Shown piece by piece: positions 52,045 through 61,546 of a DNA stretch of 64,000 bases. This DNA is from Marinobacter nanhaiticus D15-8W (lineage in GTDB: Bacteria > Pseudomonadota > Gammaproteobacteria > Pseudomonadales > Oleiphilaceae): the NCBI RefSeq assembly GCF_036511935.1, contig NZ_AP028878.1:4402001-4466000 (forward strand), written 5' to 3'. Each line of letters opens with the position of its first letter. The stretch's first letter is position 1. The notes beneath the pieces were generated by a model, which saw only the letters and a list, made by a program, of their open reading frames with translations, was not told where the DNA came from and made no database searches. The translations under genes and the position numbers were made by a program.

Positions 52045-53970
52045 TTACCGCTTGTCTTCGTCTTTCACTTCTTCGAACTCAGCATCGACAGCGTCGTCGC
52101 TGCTGGACTTGGCGCTTTCTTCGCCTTCAGCCTGGGCTCCCGCCTGCTCGGCCTGATCGGCGTACATCTTCTGCGCCAGCTCGGAAGACGCTTCGGTCAG
52201 CTTCTGGGTCTTCGCTTCGATGTCGTCCTTATCGTCGCCTTTCAGCGCTTCTTCTAGCTCGCTGATGGAGGCTTCGATGGACTCCTTCTCCTGCTCCGAC
52301 ACCTTGTCGCCGGCCTCGGATAGGGTCTTGCGCACGGCGTGAACCATACCATCGCCCTGGTTACGTGCCTGGACCAGCTCCTCGAACTTGCGATCGTCCT
52401 CGGCATTGGCCTCGGCGTCCGCGACCATCTTCTCGATCTCGTCCTCGTTCAGACCGGACGAGGCCTTGATCACGATGGACTGCTCCTTACCGGTTGCCTT
52501 GTCCTTCGCAGACACATTCAGGATACCGTTGGCGTCGATATCGAAGGTGACCTCGATCTGAGGTACACCACGCGGCGCCGGCGGGATATCCGCCAGGTCG
52601 AAGCGACCCAGGGACTTGTTTTGGCTTGCTTGCTTACGCTCACCCTGGACCACATGGATGGTTACCGCAGTCTGGTTGTCATCGGCGGTCGAGAAGGTCT
52701 GCGACTTCTTGGTCGGAATCGTCGTGTTCTTCTCGATCAGCGCCGTGGACACGCCGCCCATGGTTTCGATACCCAGGGTCAGCGGAGTGACGTCCAGCAG
52801 AAGCACGTCTTTCACATCGCCTGACAGGACCGCCGCCTGAATCGCCGCACCCATGGCAACCGCTTCGTCCGGGTTCACGTCCTTACGCGCTTCCTTACCG
52901 AAGAAGTTCTTAACCTTTTCCTGGACCTGCGGCATACGGGTCTGACCACCGACCAGGATAACCTCGTCGATTTCGCTGCTGTCGACACCGGAATCTGCCA
53001 GCGCGATCTTGCACGGCTCAAGACTGCGGTCGACCAGGTCTTCAACCAGCGCTTCCAGCTTGGCGCGGGTCAGCTTGACGTTCATGTGCTTCGGACCACT
53101 CTGGTCCGCCGTGATGTACGGCAGGTTCACATCAGTCTGCTGGCTGCTGGACAGCTCGATCTTCGCCTTCTCGGCAGCTTCCTTCAGGCGTTGCATCGCC
53201 AGGGAATCGCCGCGCAGGTCGATACCGCTGTCTTTCTTGAACTGGTCCGCCAGGTACTCGATGATCTTCATGTCGAAGTCTTCACCACCGAGGAAGGTGT
53301 CGCCGTTGGTGGCCAGCACTTCAAACTGATGCTCACCGTCAACGTCGGCAATCTCGATGATCGAGATATCGAAGGTACCGCCACCCAGGTCATAAACGGC
53401 TACCTTGCGGTCACCGCTCTTCTTGTCCAGGCCATAGGCCAGGGCCGCAGCCGTCGGCTCGTTGATGATGCGCTTCACCTCGAGACCGGCAATCTTGCCG
53501 GCGTCCTTCGTCGCCTGACGCTGGCTGTCGTTGAAATAGGCCGGAACGGTGATGACCGCTTCGGTCACCTTTTCGCCGAGATAGTCTTCGGCGGTCTTCT
53601 TCATCTTCTTCAGCACTTCCGCAGAGACTTGCGGCGGCGCCATCTTCTTGCCTTTTACTTCAACCCAGGCGTCGCCGTTGTCCGCGTTAGTGATCTTGTA
53701 AGGCACCATCTTGATGTCTTTCTGCACGACGCTATCTTCGAAGCGACGACCAATCAGACGCTTGATGGCATAAAGGGTATTGTTCGGGTTGGTCACCGCC
53801 TGACGCTTGGCAGATTGACCGACCAGCGTTTCACCCTCTTCGGTGTACGCAATGATGGACGGCGTAGTGCGATCGCCTTCCGCGTTCTCAATCACCTTGA
53901 CCTTGTCGCCATCCATGATGGCTACACACGAGTTGGTGGTCCCCAGGTCGATACCAATAATCTTGCTCAT
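52045..53970 (-). CDS. dnaK: Chaperone protein DnaK
   Basis: This is the Hsp70 chaperone, 641 residues. The ATPase domain starts [21 protein letters not shown] and holds the phosphate loops ([23 protein letters not shown]). The substrate domain follows at about 390-500, then a helical lid and an acidic tail ending [14 protein letters not shown], typical of bacterial DnaK. It follows grpE by 111 bp. A weak second sigma32-like site (CTTGAA-N15-CCAATATA) overlaps the end of grpE. Confidence 0.98.
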   Translation of the reverse strand: MSKIIGIDLGTTNSCVAIMDGDKVKVIENAEGDRTTPSIIAYTEEGETLVGQSAKRQAVTNPNNTLYAIKRLIGRRFEDSVVQKDIKMVPYKITNADNGDAWVEVKGKKMAPPQVSAEVLKKMKKTAEDYLGEKVTEAVITVPAYFNDSQRQATKDAGKIAGLEVKRIINEPTAAALAYGLDKKSGDRKVAVYDLGGGTFDISIIEIADVDGEHQFEVLATNGDTFLGGEDFDMKIIEYLADQFKKDSGIDLRGDSLAMQRLKEAAEKAKIELSSSQQTDVNLPYITADQSGPKHMNVKLTRAKLEALVEDLVDRSLEPCKIALADSGVDSSEIDEVILVGGQTRMPQVQEKVKNFFGKEARKDVNPDEAVAMGAAIQAAVLSGDVKDVLLLDVTPLTLGIETMGGVSTALIEKNTTIPTKKSQTFSTADDNQTAVTIHVVQGERKQASQNKSLGRFDLADIPPAPRGVPQIEVTFDIDANGILNVSAKDKATGKEQSIVIKASSGLNEDEIEKMVADAEANAEDDRKFEELVQARNQGDGMVHAVRKTLSEAGDKVSEQEKESIEASISELEEALKGDDKDDIEAKTQKLTEASSELAQKMYADQAEQAGAQAEGEESAKSSSDDAVDAEFEEVKDEDKR

Positions 53971-54081
53971 TGAATGACTCCAGTTCCTTTAGCTGCTGAT
54001 CTGCTTCGCTTGCAAATAAATTCTTGGTTTGGCTCGGTTTGCTTACCGTTTACAGCCTATATTGGCTCGGTCCGTTCGTTT

Positions 54082-54792
54082 TCAAGCCTGTTCGTCAATT
54101 TTTGCGGTGTCGTCCGGACGGGCAACCACAACCATGGCCGGGCGCACCAGGCGCTCGTTGAGGGTGTAGCCCTTCTGGATGCATGCAACGACACTGTTCG
54201 GCTCCGCATCCGGCGCCGGCACCATCGACATCGCTTCGTGAAGCTGCGGGTCGAACGGCTCGCCCACAGGATAGACCGGCTTCACGTTGAACTTCTCGAG
54301 ACTGTTCATGAACAGACTGAGAGTCATCTCCGCACCTTCCCGGATCGAGGCGACGACTTCATCGGACGAGGCCTTGCCCTCGGTGCTCTCAACCGCCTTC
54401 TCCAGGCTGTCCGCCACCGGCAGGAGCTCCTTGACGAATTTCTCCAGGGCGAACTTGCGCGCCTTTTCGACATCGATTTCCGCCCGGCGACGTACGTTTT
54501 GCATTTCCGCCTGGGTGCGCAGGACGAGCTCCTTCTGCTCCGCCACTTGAGCTTGAAGCGCTTCCAGCTCGCTCATCTCCTGGCCCTGCCCGCTGCCTTC
54601 CGGCCGCTCGGCTTTTTCCTGATCGGCGCCAGCCTGTTCCGAACGCTCCTGATCGGAGCCAGCCTCGTCGGCCTCTGCCTTCGCCTTCTGCTCGCCGGAG
54701 CTGCGCCCACTACGAGCCGGATCCAGCGCGTCCTCGGGAACCGCCTTCAAATCGTCCTCGGGATGGTCTTTGCGGGTGTCTTCTGCGCTCAT
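54082..54792 (-). CDS. grpE: Nucleotide exchange factor GrpE
   Basis: GrpE releases ADP from DnaK. The 236 residues are longer than in Escherichia coli (197) because of a charged, low-complexity N-terminus of about 75 residues rich in E, D, A and Q. A long coiled coil (about 75-130) and the C-terminal beta domain (HEAMSMVPAPDAEPNSVV, GYTLNERLVRPAMVVV) follow. It heads the grpE-dnaK-dnaJ cluster and has a sigma32-like promoter upstream. No hrcA gene is adjacent. Confidence 0.96.
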   Translation of the reverse strand: MSAEDTRKDHPEDDLKAVPEDALDPARSGRSSGEQKAKAEADEAGSDQERSEQAGADQEKAERPEGSGQGQEMSELEALQAQVAEQKELVLRTQAEMQNVRRRAEIDVEKARKFALEKFVKELLPVADSLEKAVESTEGKASSDEVVASIREGAEMTLSLFMNSLEKFNVKPVYPVGEPFDPQLHEAMSMVPAPDAEPNSVVACIQKGYTLNERLVRPAMVVVARPDDTAKIDEQA

Positions 54793-54855
54793 CAGTCACT
54801 CCTGATCAATCATCTCTGACGGGCGAAACCGCCCTCGTCCAATAGCTTGCCAGCG

Positions 54856-54883
54856 ATATGGGGACCATCGGCCAGGCTTTCAA
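54856..54883 (-). promoter_or_regulatory. Sigma32 heat-shock promoter of grpE-dnaK-dnaJ
   Basis: On the minus strand TTGAAA, 14 bases, CCCCATAT, matching the CTTGAA-N13-17-CCCCATNT consensus almost fully. It ends 63 bp before grpE. Confidence 0.7.
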
Positions 54884-54955
54884 CCGTTGCCATTCGATTA
54901 CTGTGCGCATATCCCGGTTTTCCTGCAGAGGAAAACCTTGCACACAGGAAAATCA

Positions 54956-54971
54956 CTGTATATATTCACAG
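54956..54971. promoter_or_regulatory. LexA box 1 of recN
   Basis: CTGTATATATTCACAG fits CTG-N10-CAG with the AT-rich centre of SOS boxes. It lies 86 bp before recN. Confidence 0.85.
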
Positions 54972-54974
54972 CTA

Positions 54975-54990
54975 CTGTATATCTGAACAG
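54975..54990. promoter_or_regulatory. LexA box 2 of recN
   Basis: CTGTATATCTGAACAG is a second CTG-N10-CAG site, 3 bp after the first. Tandem boxes are known upstream of recN in other gammaproteobacteria and give tight SOS control. Confidence 0.85.
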
Positions 54991-55057
54991 TCGATTACTC
55001 ATACCGACTTGTTAATGCAACCTTGAACAACGGAAGCCAGGAAAACCGGAGTCCACC

Positions 55058-56737
55058 ATGCTGAATCAACTGATCGTCGCCAACTACGCCATTGCCGAGC
55101 GCGTCGAACTGCAATTCCGCCAGGGCATGACGACCCTGACCGGGGAGACCGGTGCCGGCAAATCCATTGTTCTTGATGCCTTGGGGCTGGTTCTTGGTGG
55201 CCGAGCTGATGCGGGCGCCGTCCGCCATGGCGCCAAGCGCGCTGATATAACCGCCAGCTTCGATGTCAGCCGGATTCCGGAAGCCAGCCAATGGCTGGAA
55301 GCGCACGATCTCGACGACGAAAACGACTGCATCCTGCGCCGCGTGATCAGCAAGGACGGTCGCTCCCGGGCCTACATCAACGGCCAGCCCTGCCCGCTGA
55401 CCGACCTGCGCGAACTGGGCGGCATGCTGATGGACATCCATAGTCAGCACCAGCATCAATCGCTCTTGCAGAAAGACACGCATCGAAAACTACTGGATGA
55501 ATTCGCCGGCGCCGAGAAGCTGGCCGAAGAAACGCGCGCCGCCTGGAAGCATTGGCATAAGACCCGCCAGCGACTGAACGAGTTGCAATCCAACAAAGAC
55601 GAGAATGATGCGCGCCTGCAGTTGCTGCGCTATCAGGTAGAAGAGCTGGATCGCCTGGCCCTGGGCGAAAACGAACTCGCCGAGCTTGAAAACGAACAGG
55701 CCCAGCTGGGCCATGCCGAAGCAGTGCTGCGCAACTGCCATCAGGCATCGTTGCTATGCAGCGAGGACGAACCCAGCGCTGCCCAACTGGTGCAGCAGGC
55801 TCTACAACAATTGGAGCAACTGCCGGTAGAGCTTCCGCAGCTGGCTGACACCCTACAAATGCTTAACGAAGCGCAAATCCAGCTCAACGAGGCCGGGAAC
55901 AACCTGCGTCATTTCGTGGAAGACTACGAAGCGGATCCGGCCCGGCTGGAAGAAGTGGAAACCCGCCTGAGCACCCTCTATGAACTGGCCCGCAAACACC
56001 GCGTCGCCCCCGAAACGTTGGGCGAGCTGCACGCCCAACTACAATCCGAACTGGATGAATTGGATGGCGGTGAAGGCAGCCTGGAAAAACTGGAAGCGGA
56101 TGTGGAAGCCTTGCGCGGTGACTGGCAAACCAAGGCAGACGCGCTAACCGCCAAAAGGGAGAAGGCCGCCGTCGAACTCGACGGCCGTATCGCCGAGGAG
56201 TTGGCCGAACTGAGCATGCCGTCGGTGCAATTCGTAACCCGCCTCGCCCGCCAGGAGAAAGCCGATCCGGCACCGCTGGGCAATGAGGAAATCGAGTTCC
56301 TGATCAGCGCGAACCCGGGTCAACCTGCCCGTTCACTAAGCAAGGTCGCCTCCGGTGGTGAGTTGTCACGTATCAGCCTGGCTATCCAGGTGGTTGTGGC
56401 ACAAACCTCGACCATCCCCACCCTGGTTTTCGACGAGGTGGACGTGGGTATCGGCGGCGGCACGGCCGAAGTGGTTGGTCGACTCCTCCGACAGCTTGGC
56501 CAGAATGGCCAGGTGCTCTGCGTAACGCATTTACCGCAGGTCGCCGCACAGGCACACCAGCACCTGTTCGTCAGCAAGTTCAGCGAACAGGATGCCACCT
56601 TCTCGCGCATCGAAACTCTCAACGACGATGGCCGTATACGCGAAGTTGCCCGGATGCTGGGCGGCGTGGATATGACGGAGCAGACCCTGGCCCATGCCCA
56701 GGAAATGTTCCAGAAGGGGCAGGCAACCCACCATTGA
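55058..56737 (+). CDS. recN: DNA repair protein RecN
   Basis: RecN is an SMC-like ATPase acting in double-strand break repair. The 559 residues have Walker A GETGAGKSIVLDAL near 29-40, two long coiled-coil arms (about 150-350) and a C-terminal head with signature VASGGELSRISLA and Walker B LVFDEVDVGIGG. Two LexA boxes upstream show SOS induction. It is divergent from grpE and ends at a strong terminator. Confidence 0.97.
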   Translation: MLNQLIVANYAIAERVELQFRQGMTTLTGETGAGKSIVLDALGLVLGGRADAGAVRHGAKRADITASFDVSRIPEASQWLEAHDLDDENDCILRRVISKDGRSRAYINGQPCPLTDLRELGGMLMDIHSQHQHQSLLQKDTHRKLLDEFAGAEKLAEETRAAWKHWHKTRQRLNELQSNKDENDARLQLLRYQVEELDRLALGENELAELENEQAQLGHAEAVLRNCHQASLLCSEDEPSAAQLVQQALQQLEQLPVELPQLADTLQMLNEAQIQLNEAGNNLRHFVEDYEADPARLEEVETRLSTLYELARKHRVAPETLGELHAQLQSELDELDGGEGSLEKLEADVEALRGDWQTKADALTAKREKAAVELDGRIAEELAELSMPSVQFVTRLARQEKADPAPLGNEEIEFLISANPGQPARSLSKVASGGELSRISLAIQVVVAQTSTIPTLVFDEVDVGIGGGTAEVVGRLLRQLGQNGQVLCVTHLPQVAAQAHQHLFVSKFSEQDATFSRIETLNDDGRIREVARMLGGVDMTEQTLAHAQEMFQKGQATHH

Positions 56738-56805
56738 TTGCTGTGGCGGCAGCTCATACCGCTGGAACCATACATTTCCCCCACGCTCAACCCCGAGCGT
56801 TTTCT

Positions 56806-56833
56806 GAGGCAGGTTTTTCCTGCCTCTTTTTTT
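56806..56833 (+). terminator. Rho-independent terminator after recN
   Basis: GAGGCAGG-ttttt-CCTGCCTC followed by seven T, 69 bp after the stop. Confidence 0.9.
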
Positions 56834-57000
56834 GTTTTTGACGGCCGCTCAGCAAGCAATCCGCATTTCGCGAGATGCGCGCAACATGCCTACAGAAAGC
56901 ACACTATTGGTGTCGACGTTGAACGGCGGCGGACCCGCAAAGCAGAGGGGCGCCCGATAGGGCGACGACTGAAGGCAAGCATTTACGGGAATTGAAACGT

Positions 57001-57036
57001 AAAATGCCCATAGAGCCTCAGGGCTCCATGGGCATT
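57001..57036 (-). terminator. Terminator after fur
   Basis: AATGCCCAT / ATGGGCATT with an inner AGCC/GGCT stem; on the minus strand TTTT follows. It lies about 20 bp past the fur stop. Confidence 0.75.
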
Positions 57037-57057
57037 CCAAAATCAGCGAGCGGACAC

Positions 57058-57471
57058 TCAGCGCTTCTTCATCGGCCTCACGTAGAGGATCAGGCTGTGA
57101 TCGACAATCTCGTAGCCATGCTCTTCGGCAATCTTGCGCTGACGCTCCTCGATAACCTCATCGACGAACTCGACCACCTCTCCGGTCTCGGTGCAGACCA
57201 TGTGGTCATGATGATCGTCCCGCGCCATTTCGAATACGGCATGGCCGCCCTCGAAATTGTGGCGCAATACGAGACCCGCGGCCTCGAACTGGGTCAGCAC
57301 GCGATAGACAGTGGCCAGGCCCACATCATCACCGGCTTCGAGAAGTTTCTTGTACACATCTTCTGCGCTCAGATGATGCTCTTGAGAGTTCTCAAGGATG
57401 TTGAAAATTTTAACCCTGGGCAGGGTTACCTTGAGACCGACCTTGCGTAGTTCAGCGTTTTCGGATGACAT
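57058..57471 (-). CDS. fur: Ferric uptake regulator Fur
   Basis: Fur is a Fe(II)-dependent repressor of iron uptake genes. The 137 residues comprise an N-terminal winged helix (LRKVGLKVTLPRVKIF; DVGLATVYRVLTQFEAAGLV) and a metal-binding dimer domain with HHDHMVC and HSLILYV. There is only the single Cys in HMVC and no CxxC pair, as in Pseudomonas Fur. ATG at 57471 matches the family start; a 23-codon extension is not supported. It is divergent from bamE, the usual arrangement. Confidence 0.97.
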   Translation of the reverse strand: MSSENAELRKVGLKVTLPRVKIFNILENSQEHHLSAEDVYKKLLEAGDDVGLATVYRVLTQFEAAGLVLRHNFEGGHAVFEMARDDHHDHMVCTETGEVVEFVDEVIEERQRKIAEEHGYEIVDHSLILYVRPMKKR

Positions 57472-57592
57472 GCTGCTTTTTCGCTCTTTGGTGAACTGTC
57501 TGGTTCCGTTATGATAGCCAGCGCAGCGACGGCGCGCCAAGAATTGGATCGCCGTCGGGCAAGCATTCCAAGATAGAGGATTTCACCCCCTG

Positions 57593-57934
57593 ATGCAAAA
57601 GCTCGCTGCCCTACTCTCCGTTGCCTTCCTGGCCATTTCCCTCCTGGCCGGATGCGTCTTTCCCGGTGTATATAAGATCAACGTCCAGCAAGGCAATATC
57701 GTCGACGACGAATCACTGGCTCAGCTCGAGGAAGGCATGCCCCGAAACCAGGTCCACGCCATTCTCGGCACGCCGATCATGCTCAATCCGGTCGACGACT
57801 CTCGCGAGTACTATGTTTACACTTATCAAAAAGCCGGCGGCGAAATAAAGGAACAGCGCGTCATCGTTTACTATGACGCCGATAGCTATTCACACTACGA
57901 AGCGCAACTGCTAGAGGACACGCCCGCGTACTGA
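57593..57934 (+). CDS. bamE: Outer membrane protein assembly factor BamE
   Basis: BamE (SmpA/OmlA) is a lipoprotein subunit of the BAM beta-barrel assembly machine. The 113 residues have a lipoprotein signal (LLAGC, C21) and the family motif FPGVYKINVQQGNIV followed by LEEGMPRNQVHAILGTP. It is divergent from fur and convergent with rnfH. Confidence 0.96.
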   Translation: MQKLAALLSVAFLAISLLAGCVFPGVYKINVQQGNIVDDESLAQLEEGMPRNQVHAILGTPIMLNPVDDSREYYVYTYQKAGGEIKEQRVIVYYDADSYSHYEAQLLEDTPAY

Positions 57935-57971
57935 GGCATACCTTGCGGGATCAAGGGCGAACACAATCCCA

Positions 57972-58262
57972 TCAGGGCTTTTTTCGCGCCCGGTTCAACC
58001 GGGCCTGCTTCGGATCAATCTTCAGCGGCCGATAAATCTCCACTCGATCCCCTTCCCGCAGTTCATGACTTTTCGGTGTCTTGATCACCTTGCCGAAAAT
58101 ACCCATATCCGACGCTTCCGGGTCTATCTCCGGAAAGACATTGCAGATATCTGACTTGAGTATCGCGTCAAATGCGGAAGTTCCCTCGGGCACCTCGAGA
58201 CTGCGGATTTCCTGCTTCTCCGGCGTCGCGTAAGCCACTTCCACGCGAATCCAGGCCGTCAT
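57972..58262 (-). CDS. rnfH: RnfH family ubiquitin-like protein
   Basis: The 96-residue beta-grasp protein (YATPEKQEIRSLEVPEGTSA; VEIYRPLKIDPKQARLNRA) belongs to the RnfH/RatB (UPF0125) family. Its function is unsettled; it is found next to ratA as a toxin-antitoxin-like pair and next to rnf genes. The start overlaps the ratA stop by 4 bp. No rnf genes are nearby. Confidence 0.93.
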   Translation of the reverse strand: MTAWIRVEVAYATPEKQEIRSLEVPEGTSAFDAILKSDICNVFPEIDPEASDMGIFGKVIKTPKSHELREGDRVEIYRPLKIDPKQARLNRARKKP

Positions 58263-58702
58263 GCCCTCCCTCCGTATACCACATGGGCACGCTGGCAGAA
58301 GGCATCGACCATGGTGTTCGCCGCATGACTGAATACCCGACCGAAAGTCATGCGGGCCAGCGACCCGGAGAACTCGAAATGGAGCCTGAGGATCACCTTG
58401 CAGGCTCCCTCATCCAACGGCAGGAACTCCCAGGCCCCGCCCAGATCGCTGAACGGTCCGTCTACCAGGGCCATCTGAATTTCGGTAGGCGCGTTGAGGC
58501 GGTTGCGGGTTGTTAGTCGATGACGCACCCCGGACTTGGCTACGTCGATGGACGCAACGATCTGCAAGTCGCTTTCCTCGTGAATTTCCGTACCCGCACA
58601 CCAGGGGAGGAAATCCGGGTATCGCTTGATGTCGTTGACCAGATCGTACATTTGCTCTGCGGAGTGCCAGACCAAAGCTGACTTTTCGATGACGTGGGCC
58701 AT
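58259..58702 (-). CDS. ratA: RatA/YfjG family START-domain protein
   Basis: The 147-residue SRPBCC/START protein begins AHVIEKSALVWHSAEQMYDLVNDI. RatA of Escherichia coli blocks 70S formation; homologues bind coenzyme Q (Coq10-like), so the role may be quinone handling. It is coupled to rnfH and normally divergent from smpB. Here an NSS transporter gene lies between ratA and smpB. Confidence 0.93.
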   Translation of the reverse strand: MAHVIEKSALVWHSAEQMYDLVNDIKRYPDFLPWCAGTEIHEESDLQIVASIDVAKSGVRHRLTTRNRLNAPTEIQMALVDGPFSDLGGAWEFLPLDEGACKVILRLHFEFSGSLARMTFGRVFSHAANTMVDAFCQRAHVVYGGRA

Positions 58703-58759
58703 GCGGAAGTAAGTGCAACCTGCAAATTGGGAAATGGGACAGCCGGTACGCCGGCAAAA

Positions 58760-60439
58760 TCAGACGCTATGATAAAGCATATCGTCCCCGGATGGGTCGC
58801 CATCGTGCTCGACCTCGCCCGGATTGGCCTGACGGGAAGAACCCGATTCTTCCGGTCCGGGAACTACCTGTTCCGGGCTAAGCTCCTCCGAGGCTGAGTT
58901 GTCAGACTGCCCCGGACCAGGCGCCCCTTGGGGAACTTCGATTTCGGGCGCGGGATCAGCTTCAGGTGCCAGCTTTGGGACATCCTTGTGCGGCAGATCC
59001 TCGCCCGCTTGCGGCGGGTGACACCAGAACGGGCCACCACCGTCGCTGCACAGCGATGCGCCGGACTGTATCGCATAGTGGATGCCGATATACAGGATAA
59101 CGGCCGGAAGCAGCAGACGGATCACCCAATGCCAGGTATGCCTCACAAAGCCCGGACCGCGCCCCAATAGTCGGTAGGCGAGTTCGTCCGGCAAGGCCCA
59201 ACCGACGAAGAAGGCCAGCAGCACACTGACGATAGGAATCAGGAACGTGCTGGTCACCATTTCGATCCAACGGTAAGGCGTACCACCCAGCACGCTGATA
59301 TCCGACCAGGCATTGAAAGAGAGCAGGCTCACCAGCCCCAACAACCAGGCCGCGGCGCCAACCAGCAGGACACTCCAGCCCCGGGGGGAAACGACGCGCT
59401 CCTGCAACCAACCGACAGCAGGTTCCAACAGCGCTATGGAGGAACTCCAGGCTGCCAGCACGATGGTGACGAAGAAAGCCGTCGTGACGAACTGACCACC
59501 GGGCAACGTGGCCAGGCTCTCCGGCAGGGCGAGGAAAACCAGGCTGAACCCCTGCATCGGGTCAGCGCCGGCCGGCAGGTTCGCGAAAACGAAGGTATAG
59601 ATCACCAGCCCGGCCAGGATCGCGATCAGCGTATCCATCAGCGCCACGGCGAGCACCGAACGTTTCAACGGTGTTGTCGGGGCGGAATAGGCACCGAAGA
59701 CAATCAACACACCGGTGCCCAACGATAGGGTATAGAAGGCATGGGTGAGAGCCATCCGTACACTGTCGAAAGTCACCTCCTCCGGGCGCATCTCCAGCAT
59801 AAAGTTTACCGCGCCCTGCACGTTCCCATTCCTGACCCCAAAGGCGAACAATGCCACGAGCAGCAGGATGAAGGTCGGCATCACGAAGCGCAGGGCACGC
59901 TCCAAACCATAGCGAACGCCCTGCATCGACGTCACCAGCACCAGCGCGAGAAAGAAAACGTGCCAGCCCATGAACGAGCGATAGTTCTCGGGCTGTTGCA
60001 CCAGGGCCGTTAACAGGCCGGCCAACTGCTCCGGGGAGGCGCCATCGAGTTTGCCGTACGCGGCATAGAACACATAGGCCAGGCAAATACCACCGATCAC
60101 CGCGTAAAAGGAAAGCACCAGGAAACCCGCCAGCACACTGAGCCGACCGGCCCAGATCCAACGCGTAGGCTGCCCTGCTTCGCGAGCAAGTTCATCAGTG
60201 GCCAGGACTGCACCATGGCGGGCGCCGCGGCCAATGATCGATTCGGTCAGCATCAACGGCAAAGTAAGAATGAGCAGGCAGGCCAGATAGAACAGGATAA
60301 AGACGCCGCCGCCGTTCTGACCGGCCAGATGGGGGAAGGTCCAGAGATTACTCAACCCGACAGTGGCGCCGGTAGTGGCCCAGAAATAGGTCGTGCGATG
60401 CGTCCAGCCGCCGACCGGGGTTTGATAACGTCCAAGCAT
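58760..60439 (-). CDS. Neurotransmitter:sodium symporter family transporter
   Basis: The 559-residue LeuT-fold secondary transporter is likely Na+-coupled and may carry amino acids. TM1 carries TTGATVGLSNLWTFPHLAGQNGGG, in which G-NLWTFP is the substrate and sodium site; about 10-11 hydrophobic helices follow. The last 96 residues (from about 464) form an unusual tail: a CSDGGGPFWC pair, then a disordered Pro/Glu/Asp-rich stretch. NSS proteins of bacteria are usually near 450-500 residues, so the tail is extra. The ligand cannot be told. Confidence 0.92.
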   Translation of the reverse strand: MLGRYQTPVGGWTHRTTYFWATTGATVGLSNLWTFPHLAGQNGGGVFILFYLACLLILTLPLMLTESIIGRGARHGAVLATDELAREAGQPTRWIWAGRLSVLAGFLVLSFYAVIGGICLAYVFYAAYGKLDGASPEQLAGLLTALVQQPENYRSFMGWHVFFLALVLVTSMQGVRYGLERALRFVMPTFILLLVALFAFGVRNGNVQGAVNFMLEMRPEEVTFDSVRMALTHAFYTLSLGTGVLIVFGAYSAPTTPLKRSVLAVALMDTLIAILAGLVIYTFVFANLPAGADPMQGFSLVFLALPESLATLPGGQFVTTAFFVTIVLAAWSSSIALLEPAVGWLQERVVSPRGWSVLLVGAAAWLLGLVSLLSFNAWSDISVLGGTPYRWIEMVTSTFLIPIVSVLLAFFVGWALPDELAYRLLGRGPGFVRHTWHWVIRLLLPAVILYIGIHYAIQSGASLCSDGGGPFWCHPPQAGEDLPHKDVPKLAPEADPAPEIEVPQGAPGPGQSDNSASEELSPEQVVPGPEESGSSRQANPGEVEHDGDPSGDDMLYHSV

Positions 60440-60880
60440 TCAGGAGCCTCTGAATAATTCGTGCGCAATGACCTTCAGGGCACAACCTGGAGCAGGCACC
60501 AGCAGTATTCCGTTCTTGCGGTTGCCAGCCTCTCTGCGGGCACGAATCCGTACGAGGACGCAGCAAAAAAAACGTCGCGAGCGCTGCAGTTGCTGCGGCT
60601 TCCTCGTGTTCGTCCCGAGGCTCCGGGGAGTCCATTACCACGCCCATCCAATGTACCGCACGGTCTTCTGCCGCCGGTTTTTTTCAGGGCAATTTACTCA
60701 GCGGCATTGTATCCGAAACCTGTCGCCGCAATAACCCATTGAAGGCCGCACAGGCAACCCTTTAACGGGGCGCACGGGGACACACCCGTGACCCGATTCC
60801 CGGAACTGGGCTACAATGCTGCGTTTCGCCGGACGGACACCCGTCAGCCGACGCATTTCCAATCCATAGACCAGGCATTC
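60440..60880. other. Divergent intergenic region, NSS transporter / smpB
   Basis: No gene is seen in 441 bp. GTGACC (60788-60793) and TACAAT (60812-60817), 18 bp apart, form a candidate smpB promoter. Nothing recognised in the rest. Confidence 0.5.
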
Positions 60881-61363
60881 ATGAGCAAGAAGAAACCAGG
60901 CACAAGCAGCAGCACTATAGCGCTGAACAAGAAAGCCAAACACGAGTACCACATCGAGGAACGCTTCGAGGCGGGCCTCGCCCTGCTGGGCTGGGAGGTC
61001 AAATCCCTGCGTGCGGGCAAGTGCCAGCTGGTGGACGCCTATGTCCTGCTCAAGGACGGCGAAGCCTTCCTGCTCGGTGCGCACGTTACGCCGCTGGTAG
61101 CAGCCTCTACCCACGTCATCGCCGACCCGACACGGACCCGTAAACTACTGCTGCACGCCAAGGAAATCAGCAAGCTGATCGGCTCCACCCAGCAGCAGGG
61201 CCACACGTGCGTACCCCTGGCTCTCTACTGGAAGAAGAACAAGGTCAAGTGCGAGATCGCGCTGGTTAAAGGGAAGAAGCAGTACGACAAGCGTCAGACC
61301 GAAAAAGAACGCGACTGGAACCGCCAGAAGCAGCGTATCCTGCGAGAAGTCAACCAGGGCTGA
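60881..61363 (+). CDS. smpB: SsrA-binding protein SmpB
   Basis: SmpB binds tmRNA and brings it to stalled ribosomes. The 160 residues have the OB-fold core ([32 protein letters not shown]) and the basic C-terminal tail ([18 protein letters not shown]). ATG at 60881 gives the family length; a 31-codon upstream extension is not supported. Its partner ssrA lies 1.7 kb downstream. Confidence 0.97.
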   Translation: MSKKKPGTSSSTIALNKKAKHEYHIEERFEAGLALLGWEVKSLRAGKCQLVDAYVLLKDGEAFLLGAHVTPLVAASTHVIADPTRTRKLLLHAKEISKLIGSTQQQGHTCVPLALYWKKNKVKCEIALVKGKKQYDKRQTEKERDWNRQKQRILREVNQG

Positions 61364-61546
61364 TCCGCTGTCGAATGCCTTGTGCGAGGCCCCTGGAAAT
61401 CCCACATTCCGTCGCATCCGCAATCACTTTTAACGTCCACACACTGGAACTATACTGGTGCGCTCCGGGTGGGAACATGTCCTGAGCCTGAGCCTGAAGT
61501 CCAACTCGACAGCTCACCCTCTCAACCACGGAAGAAGAGAGGGCTT

